Assembly: GCA_003702465.1 (NCBI GenBank) | Contig: REGF01000018.1 | Location: 5,374 to 17,430, forward strand | From: Candidatus Nitrosomarinus sp. | GTDB lineage: Archaea > Thermoproteota > Nitrososphaeria > Nitrososphaerales > Nitrosopumilaceae | Length of the DNA stretch: 12,057 nucleotides | Direction: 5' to 3' | Part shown: positions 6,348-12,057 of the stretch, in pieces | Layout of the letters: every line of letters starts with the position of its first letter | How positions within the stretch are numbered: the stretch's first letter is position 1 | Position numbers and translations under genes: made by a program | Notes under the pieces: generated by a model | What the model saw: only the letters and a program-made list of their open reading frames with translations | Told to the model about the DNA's origin: nothing | Database searches by the model: none

Positions 6348-6971
6348 TTATTGTATTGCTTTAGAGAATCTATCTTCTACTTCATCCCAGTTGACTACAT
6401 TCCACCATGCTTCAATGTAAACTGGTCTTTTGTTTTGATAGTTTAGATAGTATGCATGTTCCCAAACATCACAACCCAATAATGGAACCAATCCTTCTGT
6501 TCTTGGACTAGTTTGATTTGGCATTGATTTGTATTCAACTTTAGATGTTGAAGGATTGTATACTAACCATCCCCAACCACTGCCTTGAATAACTGCAGTA
6601 GTAGATGAGAATTTCTCTTTAAAGTCAGCAAAACTTCCAAAGGATGCATTGATTGCATCAGCAACTGCTCCTCCAGGTTCGCCTCCTCCATTTTGTTTCA
6701 TGCTATTCCAAAATAACCTGTGGTTATCATAACCACCACCATTGAAATTAATTGCGCCTCGTTTGTCTTCTGGAACTGAATTAATATCAGATAAGATATC
6801 TAAGATATCTTTTTCTTGAATTTCAGCTGGACATGTTTCAAGTGCTGCATTTAATTTGTCAGTATATGTTTGATGATGTTTTGTGTGATGAATCTCCATT
6901 GTTTTTGCATCAATGTGAGGTTCTAATGCATCATAAGCATATGGCATTTCAGGAAGTGTGTATTTTCCCAT
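6348..6971 (-). CDS. sod: Superoxide dismutase, Fe/Mn family (Mn-type pocket)
   Basis: Converts superoxide to oxygen and hydrogen peroxide; there is no signal peptide, so it is cytosolic. It has 207 residues, normal for the family. Metal ligands are His28 (in MEIHHTKHH), His84 (in DNHRLFW), Asp168 and His172 (in DVWEHAYYL). The residues that separate Mn from Fe enzymes are Gly80, just before the YDNH motif, and Gln153 (in PNQTSP). These correspond to E. coli SodA Gly77 and Gln146, so Mn or cambialistic use is likely. The usual His of the GGHxNH motif is Tyr81 here. It is a single-gene unit: AT-rich promoter region upstream, U-rich terminator downstream, diverging from the subtilase. A main antioxidant role fits an aerobic ammonia oxidiser. 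Confidence 0.97.
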   Translation of the reverse strand: MGKYTLPEMPYAYDALEPHIDAKTMEIHHTKHHQTYTDKLNAALETCPAEIQEKDILDILSDINSVPEDKRGAINFNGGGYDNHRLFWNSMKQNGGGEPGGAVADAINASFGSFADFKEKFSSTTAVIQGSGWGWLVYNPSTSKVEYKSMPNQTSPRTEGLVPLLGCDVWEHAYYLNYQNKRPVYIEAWWNVVNWDEVEDRFSKAIQ

Positions 6972-7047
6972 GATTGAATTAATTTTTTATTCAATTTATT
7001 GTTTTAGTAAACAATTCATTTTTACTTGTTAAAAAACTAAAAAAAAC
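6972..7047. promoter_or_regulatory. Divergent promoter region between sod and the subtilase
   Basis: This 76-bp AT-rich spacer must hold both promoters. On the minus strand CAATAAAT (about 6994-7001) is centred about 27 bp before the sod ATG, a fair TATA candidate for a leaderless transcript. On the plus strand the best candidate for the subtilase is the weak TTTTTA near 7019-7024. No clear Shine-Dalgarno sequence is seen for either gene, and I see no convincing operator palindrome. Confidence 0.4.
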
Positions 7048-9074
7048 ATGAGATCATCAATAATTTTCTCCATAACATTTGTTATTTTATCAAGTATACT
7101 CATATCACAAATTTTCCAATCTGAAAATGAAATTAGAACATACATTGAAAATAGTGTACCATATGTTGGAACAGAAATTCCAAGAACTGAAGGATTAGAT
7201 GGTTCTGGAATTAGAGTTGCAGTAATTGATACTGGTGTAGATTTCAATCATCCAGACTTATTGGGATGGGGTCCTGATGGCAAAGTAATTGGAGGATATA
7301 ATTTCATTCAAACAAACCAATTACCTATGGATAAAAATGGACATGGAACTAAGGTTGCTGGAATTATAGCAGCAGATGGAAGTACTTTAGGTATTGCACC
7401 AAAAGCAAAAATCTTAGCCTATAAAGTATCTGAAGATGGGGAAGGAGTATCATCAGAATTAATCTCAAGTGCAATTGAAAAAGCAATTGAAGATGAAGCA
7501 GATATCATAAACATTAGTTTAGGAGTAAATAAAACAAATTCAAAAATTGATAGTGCAGTAGATTATGCATTAGAAAAAGGAATTTTTGTAGTTACAGCTG
7601 CTGGAAATGATGGTCCAGAATTAAAAACAATTGGCAGTCCAGGAAGAAATTTTGAATCTTTGACAGTAGGTGCAACATATAACAACATGACATCCAGTTT
7701 GATTGCTACATTAGAAATAGATGAGAAAGAATATACTGCAATTCCAATGGTAGGTGCTCCAAAAACAAATGAACCAATTACAGGAAAAGTAATTTTTGGA
7801 GGTTTTGGAAAAATTAGTGATTTAGAAAATTTAGATGTAAAAGATGCAATTTTAATTGTTGAAAGAGGAAGTGATGTTGAAGGAGAATTATTATTTTTCT
7901 CAATTAAAGAAAAAAATTCTGCTGATGCAGGTGCAAAAGCACTAATTGTATACAATAATGAACCAGGAATTTTTTTGGGAGAATTAATTCATGAATTTTC
8001 AGGGCCTGAATACAGTCCACAAATTCCAGTAGTTTCAGTTGACAGAGAAGAAGGATTAGAAATTGTTGAAAAATTAGAAAATGAAAGTGATGGAATTTTG
8101 CATTTATTTTATAATCCAGATTTTATTGCACATTTAGTTCAAGAGGACCAGTTTCACCATTTTACATGAAACCAGACATGGTAGCACCAGGAGCATATAT
8201 CAACACCACAAATATTGGTGCTAGTTACAACTTTACCAGTGGAACCAGTTTTGCAGCACCTCATGTAAGTGGTGCAGCAGCATTATTACTACAAAATAAC
8301 CCAGAATTAGAAAATCATGAACTCAAATCATTATTGACAACTACAGTGAAACCTGTAACTAATGCCTATGGAAAAGAATTTTCCATTCATGAATCAGGTT
8401 CAGGAAGACTAGACATTGAAAGTGCGTATAATGCAAAATTGATAATTAGTCCAACAAATTTTGTTATTAACTTTTCATCAGATGAAAAAATAATTCAAAA
8501 AGAATTACAAATTAAATTATTAGAAAAAGAAATAGGAAAAATTGATGTAAAATTTGAAGGACCAGAATTTATCAAATTTGAAAATCAAATCAAAGAAAAT
8601 AATCTACAAACAGAATTTACAATTTCTGGAGAAAAGTTTGGTCAATATGAAGGAAAAATTTTCATCATCCATGAAAAAATAGAATATACAATTCCAATCA
8701 TCATTCATTATACAGAAGGTTCAATTTCCGCATTTGAAGAAAATGAAAAATTATTTTTTGAAATAAATCATCCAGATAAATGGAGTTTTACAAAAATAAC
8801 AGTTACAAATAGTAAAAATGGAAATACTGAAACACTTACTGCAACACCAGAAAAAAACCCATCAATGAAAGTCTATGAAAATGGTCAATATTGGATAGAG
8901 GCAAAAATTATTTCAAATGGAAATACAACAGATGCATTTGATTTAATTAAAATAAATACAATTTCAGAAAAATCAGAAGTAATAGAATTAAGAAATATTC
9001 CAGAAAAACAAATCATAATAATTATTTCAATTATTGTTATTGTTGGAATTGTAGGGTTGTTGATTAAAAGATAA
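7048..9074 (+). pseudogene. Membrane-anchored subtilisin-like serine protease (S8), frameshifted
   Basis: Secreted serine protease of the subtilisin family, split into two frames (7048-8169 and the frame ending at 9074). One added T at 8133-8135 restores a 675-residue protein. In order it has a signal peptide or anchor (residues 4-23), Asp61 in VAVIDTGVD, His99 in NGHGTKVAG, oxyanion Asn187 in AAGNDGP, and a PA-like insert (about 210-355). These are followed by SSRGP at the lesion, Ser401 in SGTSFAAPH, a beta-rich Ig-like region (about 430-645) and a C-terminal TM helix (about 655-672) followed by Lys-Arg. All three catalytic residues are present but in different frames, so the unshifted product lacks the Ser. 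There is almost no room for a propeptide, and an in-frame TAA at 7030-7032 blocks an upstream start. It could be a true decayed gene or a one-base sequencing/assembly error. Confidence 0.93.
8131..8138 (+). other. Site of the one-base deletion in the subtilase
   Basis: The sequence here reads CAT-TTA-GTT in the upstream frame. With four T instead of three it reads CAT-TTT-AGT-TCA-AGA-GGA-CCA, that is H-F-S-S-R-G-P, the conserved subtilase motif, and continues in the downstream frame. It is not a canonical X-XXY-YYZ slippery heptamer, so an indel in a short T run is more likely than programmed frameshifting. Confidence 0.88.
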
Positions 9075-9075
9075 T

Positions 9076-10680
9076 TTAAGCAACATATTTTGGGCCAGCA
9101 GCAATAATATCTTCTGAAACATTTTCAAATTTCTTAAAGTTTTCAACAAACATTTGGGCCAATTTTTTTGCTGAAAGATCATAGGAGTCTTTGTCTACCC
9201 AAGTATGTTTAGGATCTAATATTTCAGATGGTACTCCTTCAACTTCTGTTGGGATATCAAGATTGAGTAAATCGTCATGACGATATTTTACAATATCAAG
9301 TGCACCAGAAATTGCTGCAGTAACCATTGCACGACTATATTTGATCTTAATTCTTTTGCCAACACCATATGGTCCACCAGACCATCCAGTATTAACAAGA
9401 TAAACAACTGTATTATGCTGATTAATTTTTTCACCTAAAAGTTTGGCATAAATTGATGCAGGTCTAGGCATGAATGGAGCACCAAAACACTGTGAAAAGA
9501 CAGATTTTGGTTCTTTAATTCCTCGTTCTGTGCCTGCCAATTTACTAGTATAACCAGACATGAAATGATACATTGCTCCTTCTTTTGTTAATCTAGATAC
9601 AGGAGGTAAGACACCTAAAGCATCAGCAGTCAAAAATACAATAACACGAGGATTTCCTCCAACACTTGGAATTACTGCACCAGGGATGAAATCTAAAGGA
9701 TAACCAACACGAGTATTTTCAGTTAAAGAATTATCATCATAATCAGGTACATTGTCATTTAAGACAACATTTTCTAAAAGTGCACCAGGCTTAATTGCAT
9801 TCCAAATTTCTGGTTCTGCTTCTTGACTAAGATTGATACATTTTGCATAGCAACCTCCTTCAAAATTAAAAGTACCATTATCAGACCAACCATGTTCATC
9901 ATCACCAATCAATTTTCGATTTGGATCTGCAGATAGAGTTGTTTTTCCAGTTCCAGATAAACCAAAGAATAGTGCAGTATCACCATTTTCACCAATATTT
10001 GCAGAACAGTGCATTGGGAAAATATTTCTGTCTGGCAATAAGAAATTCATAACACCAAACATTGATTTTTTCATTTCACCTGCATACTCAGTTCCACCAA
10101 TCAAAACAATTTTTCTTGTTAAATCAATTAAAATGAAAACATCAGTACGTGTTCCATCAATTTCAGGATCAGCCAAGAAATCATTAATACATAAAATTGT
10201 AAATTCAGGATTGTGTTTTTCTAATTCTTCATCTGTTGGTCGAATAAACAAATTGCTAGAAAACATACTTTGCCAAACATGATCATTGATTACTCTAATT
10301 GGTAAACGAGTTTCCGGGTCAGCACCAACAAAGCCATCAAAAACAAAAAGTTCTTTGTTATCAACAAACTGTTTCATCTTTTCAAAAAGTTTTTCAAATT
10401 TACCACTTGGGAATTGGTGATTAATTTTTCCCCAATCAATTGTATCATGTGTTTTATCATCATATACAATGAATCTATCATCAGGGGATCTACCAGTATA
10501 TTTTCCAGTATTTACAGAAAGAGAACCAGTTGAATTAACAACACCTTCTTTTCTATCTACAGAAATTGCTACCATTTCATCAGTAGGCAAATTCCTATGA
10601 ACTTTAGATGGATTAATACCAAAATCATTCAATTGGGACAAAAACTTCTCAGTTGCAGATCTTCCAAGTAGTTCTGTCAT
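9076..10680 (-). CDS. pckA: Phosphoenolpyruvate carboxykinase (ATP)
   Basis: Converts oxaloacetate and ATP to PEP, CO2 and ADP, the entry to gluconeogenesis; cytosolic. I choose ATG 10680 (534 residues, the usual ATP-PEPCK length). The in-frame TTG at 10695 overlaps the Shine-Dalgarno GGAG (10690-10693), which sits 9 nt before the ATG. Visible sites are GRSP with substrate Arg64, YAGEMKKS (199-206), His224 in FPMHCSAN, P-loop GLSGTGKT (240-247), GDDEHGW with Asp261/262 (metal) and Arg324 in NTRVGYP. These are ATP-type features, not the GTP-type enzyme. It fits an autotroph making sugars from the C4 products of the hydroxypropionate/hydroxybutyrate cycle. It is monocistronic by context, divergent from rpl32e, and its stop lies one base from the subtilase stop. 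Confidence 0.97.
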   Translation of the reverse strand: MTELLGRSATEKFLSQLNDFGINPSKVHRNLPTDEMVAISVDRKEGVVNSTGSLSVNTGKYTGRSPDDRFIVYDDKTHDTIDWGKINHQFPSGKFEKLFEKMKQFVDNKELFVFDGFVGADPETRLPIRVINDHVWQSMFSSNLFIRPTDEELEKHNPEFTILCINDFLADPEIDGTRTDVFILIDLTRKIVLIGGTEYAGEMKKSMFGVMNFLLPDRNIFPMHCSANIGENGDTALFFGLSGTGKTTLSADPNRKLIGDDEHGWSDNGTFNFEGGCYAKCINLSQEAEPEIWNAIKPGALLENVVLNDNVPDYDDNSLTENTRVGYPLDFIPGAVIPSVGGNPRVIVFLTADALGVLPPVSRLTKEGAMYHFMSGYTSKLAGTERGIKEPKSVFSQCFGAPFMPRPASIYAKLLGEKINQHNTVVYLVNTGWSGGPYGVGKRIKIKYSRAMVTAAISGALDIVKYRHDDLLNLDIPTEVEGVPSEILDPKHTWVDKDSYDLSAKKLAQMFVENFKKFENVSEDIIAAGPKYVA

Positions 10681-10828
10681 GAGTCTGATCTCCAAATTGG
10701 GGTTTTTTGAGCATAATTGAGGGTCATTTAATATTTAGATCCGCCTAGATTTTCCTTATTATCTCTTTACCATGAGGAATTTTTAGGGTCGAGGAACGTA
10801 TTTATTCCAAAATTCAAGACTTAGTTCC
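10681..10828. promoter_or_regulatory. Divergent pckA / rpl32e intergenic region
   Basis: This 148-bp spacer carries two opposed promoters. For pckA (minus), an AT-rich AAATATTAAA element around 10725-10737 is a likely TATA box, leaving a leader of roughly 25 nt with a GGAG Shine-Dalgarno at 10690-10693. For rpl32e (plus), a separate TATA box lies at 10798-10806. No gene or RNA was recognised in the middle. Confidence 0.5.
10798..10806 (+). promoter_or_regulatory. TATA-box promoter of rpl32e-rpl19e
   Basis: GTATTTATT is centred about 27 bp before the rpl32e ATG (10829), so the transcript is probably leaderless. GAGGAAC just upstream is in the position of a BRE purine stretch. GGAA (10793-10796) and TTCC (10805-10808) flank the box as a short inverted repeat. 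Confidence 0.6.
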
Positions 10829-11233
10829 ATGCCAATCAATAAGGATAAGATCGAGAAGAGACAGGAAGTAAAACAAAACAAACCTGATTTTGTAAGACCA
10901 GAAAGTTGGCGATATGTTAGACTTCAAACTAATTGGAGAAAACCAAAAGGAATAGACCATCACCAAAGAAAACAAAAGAGTAGAGGTCGTCCAGGTTTAG
11001 TCAAAGTTGGATATGGTGGACCTAAAGATGCAAGAGGATTACACCCATCAGGATTTACAGATAATCTAGTTTACAATATTTCAGATTTAGAAAAATTGGA
11101 CCCAAAGAAAGACGGAGTAAGACTAGGACATGGTGTTGGAACTAAAAAGAGAAAAGAAATTGTTGTTAAAGCTGTAGAAAACAAATTTAAAATATTTAAT
11201 GCAAGAGTGAGTGTAATTGCCAATAAATCTTAA
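10829..11233 (+). CDS. rpl32e: 50S ribosomal protein L32e (eL32)
   Basis: Archaeal/eukaryotic large-subunit ribosomal protein eL32, 134 residues, basic. Family features are FVRPESWRYVRLQTNWRKPKGIDHH near the N-terminus, SRGRPGLVKVGYGGPKDARGLHPSG in the centre (glycine/arginine-rich rRNA contact), and a C-terminal half with LGHGVGTKKRKEIVVKA. The ATG at 10829 is the only plausible start, with a TATA box at leaderless distance. The gene overlaps rpl19e by 17 nt. In most archaea rpl32e-rpl19e sit inside the spc operon just before rpl18. Here the pair is detached and on the opposite strand from rpl18. Confidence 0.96.
   Translation: MPINKDKIEKRQEVKQNKPDFVRPESWRYVRLQTNWRKPKGIDHHQRKQKSRGRPGLVKVGYGGPKDARGLHPSGFTDNLVYNISDLEKLDPKKDGVRLGHGVGTKKRKEIVVKAVENKFKIFNARVSVIANKS
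11211..11216 (+). promoter_or_regulatory. Upstream context that fixes the TTG start of rpl19e
   Basis: In the rpl19e frame, TAA at 11214-11216 directly precedes TTG at 11217. No ATG or GTG follows until close to the C-terminus. A GAGTGAGTG sequence a few bases upstream (in rpl32e codons) can pair partly with the 16S rRNA 3' end. TTG is therefore the forced start. Confidence 0.7.
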
Positions 11234-11672
11234 AGCTAAAAAACGACTTGCATCCAGAGTTACTGGAGTAGGAATTCACAGAATTAGATTTGATACTGAT
11301 CACTTAGATGACATTGCAGATGCAATTACTAGACAAAACATTAGAAGTTTAATCACTGCAAATACAATTCAAATCAAACCATTTACTGGAACATCCAGAG
11401 GTAGAGCACAAACCAAATTAGATCAAAGAAACAAAAGAGGAACAAATCAAGGTTCTAAACAAGGTAGAAAAGGTGCAAGAGTCGGTAAAAAAGAAGTTTA
11501 TGTTGCAAAAGTTCGTTCACTTAGAAGATTATTAAAAATAGCAAAAGATAGAAAGGATTTAACAAATCCAGAATTTTGGACATTATACAAAAAAGTTGGT
11601 GGAAATACTGTCAGAAATAAGGCTCACTTGAGAACCCTTATGGAAGAAATCAAAACCAAAAGAAAAGATTAG
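11217..11672 (+). CDS. rpl19e: 50S ribosomal protein L19e (eL19)
   Basis: Archaeal/eukaryotic large-subunit protein eL19, 151 residues, strongly basic and helical. Recognisable parts are LKAKKRLASRVTGVG at the N-terminus, ADAITRQNIRSLI (helix, about 35-47), and a Gly/Arg/Lys-rich stretch SRGRAQTKLDQRNKRG followed by GSKQGRKGARVGKK, typical of the RNA-binding middle. The C-terminal domain contains VRSLRRLLKIAKDRK and YKKVGGNTVRNKAHLRTLMEE. It starts at TTG, preceded directly by an in-frame TAA. It overlaps rpl32e by 17 nt, and its TAG overlaps the ogt stop tail to tail. It is co-transcribed with rpl32e from the promoter at 10798. Confidence 0.95.
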   Translation: MPINLKAKKRLASRVTGVGIHRIRFDTDHLDDIADAITRQNIRSLITANTIQIKPFTGTSRGRAQTKLDQRNKRGTNQGSKQGRKGARVGKKEVYVAKVRSLRRLLKIAKDRKDLTNPEFWTLYKKVGGNTVRNKAHLRTLMEEIKTKRKD

Positions 11673-11968
11673 AATCTAAATAATTTTTTTTCAAAACTTG
11701 CAATTTTACCATTTGTGATTTCTATTCCTTCATCACTAAGCATTTTAGTTTTGATATTTTCACCATATGCATAACCGCCAATTTTTCCAGTAGACATTAC
11801 CACGCGATGACATGGAACAATTACTGGATAAGGATTATTATTCATAATTTTTCCAATTACTCTTTGACCATTTTTTAATCCAACAGCTTTTGCTAATTCA
11901 CCATAAGTAGTAATTTGACCTTTTGGAACATCAAGTAACTTTTTGTAAACTCTTTGTTCAAGATTCAT
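11669..11968 (-). CDS. ogt: Methylated-DNA-protein cysteine methyltransferase, catalytic domain only
   Basis: Suicidal DNA repair protein that moves alkyl groups from O6-alkylguanine to its own cysteine. It has 99 residues, only the C-terminal DNA-binding/active-site domain; many family members have about 150-200 residues with an extra N-terminal domain. The key residues are there: Tyr22 in TTYGELA, the Arg of QRVIG (arginine finger), Asn-Pro in NNNPYPVI, and the PCHRVV motif with the acceptor Cys. It is thus not an alkyltransferase-like protein, where that Cys is Trp. GKIGGYAYG completes the active-site lid. The start at ATG 11968 is fixed because an in-frame TGA lies at 11981-11983. The ATG overlaps the stop of the upstream partial gene (ATGA), suggesting an operon. 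The 3' end overlaps rpl19e by 4 nt. Confidence 0.9.
   Translation of the reverse strand: MNLEQRVYKKLLDVPKGQITTYGELAKAVGLKNGQRVIGKIMNNNPYPVIVPCHRVVMSTGKIGGYAYGENIKTKMLSDEGIEITNGKIASFEKKLFRF
11684..11691 (+). terminator. Oligo-T terminator of rpl32e-rpl19e, inside ogt
   Basis: Eight consecutive T on the plus strand begin 12 nt after the rpl19e stop, the kind of oligo-U signal archaeal RNA polymerase stops at. On the other strand the same bases encode Lys-Lys near the ogt C-terminus. Conversely, T-rich minus-strand sequence at 11648-11668 inside rpl19e could terminate ogt. Confidence 0.5.
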
Positions 11969-12057
11969 AATTTTATTATCTCAAGTGTAGTTGAATTAAG
12001 AAGTTCAAGAATTTTTTGTTTATTTGTTCCCAATCCACGCCAATCTAAAAGAGCATA
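11965..12057 (-). CDS. Unidentified protein, C-terminal fragment
   Basis: An open frame enters from the right edge of the window and ends at TGA 11965-11967, giving 30 residues that begin YALLDWRGLGTNKQKILELL and end in a short hydrophobic/basic tail. The stop overlaps the ogt ATG in an ATGA arrangement, typical of a real coupled gene, which is the main reason to call it coding. I do not recognise the family from so short a fragment. A neighbour of a repair protein may or may not be functionally related. Confidence 0.6.
   Translation of the reverse strand, partial: YALLDWRGLGTNKQKILELLNSTTLEIIKL

Noticed and set aside
8131..8169. Programmed -1 frameshift producing the full subtilase
   Set aside because: A -1 slip would give the right protein, but the site (GCA-CAT-TTA) is not a X-XXY-YYZ heptamer, and the His and Leu tRNAs would pair badly after slipping. 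No stimulating hairpin is obvious. An indel is simpler.
8166..9074. Second subtilase half as an independent gene starting at ATG 8166
   Set aside because: It starts in the middle of a conserved catalytic-domain motif and lacks the Asp and His. It is the 3' half of one gene.
10681..10695. pckA start at TTG 10695
   Set aside because: The TTG overlaps the GGAG Shine-Dalgarno that is correctly spaced for ATG 10680, and the resulting extra five residues are not needed for family length.
10829..11228. Shared Met-Pro-Ile-Asn start of eL32 and eL19 as a recent duplication
   Set aside because: Similarity stops after four codons and the rest of the proteins are unrelated.
1..12057. CRISPR array, mobile element, tRNA/rRNA or defence cluster
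   Set aside because: No spaced direct repeats, transposase, terminal inverted repeats or RNA-gene-like sequence was seen. Genes fill almost the whole window and are core functions.

Overview
The window looks like chromosomal core DNA of an ammonia-oxidising archaeon of the Nitrososphaeria (Thaumarchaeota), most likely a Nitrosopumilus-type lineage. The evidence is AT-rich DNA, archaeal-type ribosomal proteins (uL15, uL30, uS5, uL18, eL32, eL19), prefoldin alpha, an archaeal SecY, and short AT-rich TATA boxes about 27 bp upstream of start codons. The lineage call is by protein character, not by a database search.

Layout. Positions 1-3406 (minus strand) hold the distal half of the spc ribosomal operon, in the order rpl18-rps5-rpl30-rpl15-secY. 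Spacings are 1-13 nt, secY is cut by the window edge, and a TATA box lies just upstream of rpl18. Positions 3443-6264 (minus) hold a tight pfdA-ftsY-argF operon: prefoldin alpha, the SRP receptor and ornithine carbamoyltransferase. Positions 6348-6971 (minus) hold a Mn-type superoxide dismutase with a U-rich terminator. Diverging from it, 7048-9074 (plus) is a secreted, membrane-anchored subtilisin-like protease broken by a one-base deletion. Positions 9076-10680 (minus) hold ATP-type PEP carboxykinase, converging on the protease with a one-base gap. Diverging from pckA, rpl32e-rpl19e (10829-11672, plus) follow. They converge with a small O6-alkylguanine-DNA alkyltransferase (ogt, minus), which overlaps the 3' end of an unidentified gene running off the window.

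How they fit together. Most of the window is protein production and export: ribosomal proteins, the SecYE channel core, the SRP receptor that delivers ribosomes to it, and a cytosolic chaperone. The rest is central metabolism (PEPCK for gluconeogenesis from fixed carbon, OTC for arginine), oxidative defence (SOD) and DNA repair (ogt).

I see no CRISPR array, mobile element, tRNA, rRNA or defence island, and no clearly new multi-gene system. The points most worth a second look are these. FtsY carries a strict 89-residue Pro-X repeat (mostly Pro-Glu) and a basic C-terminal tail after its GTPase domain. The spc operon is split, with rpl32e-rpl19e relocated and inverted. The subtilase has a precise one-base lesion in its conserved SSRGP stretch. 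OTC has a diverged SMG loop. rpl19e has a forced TTG start, and the convergent gene pairs have essentially no intergenic DNA.
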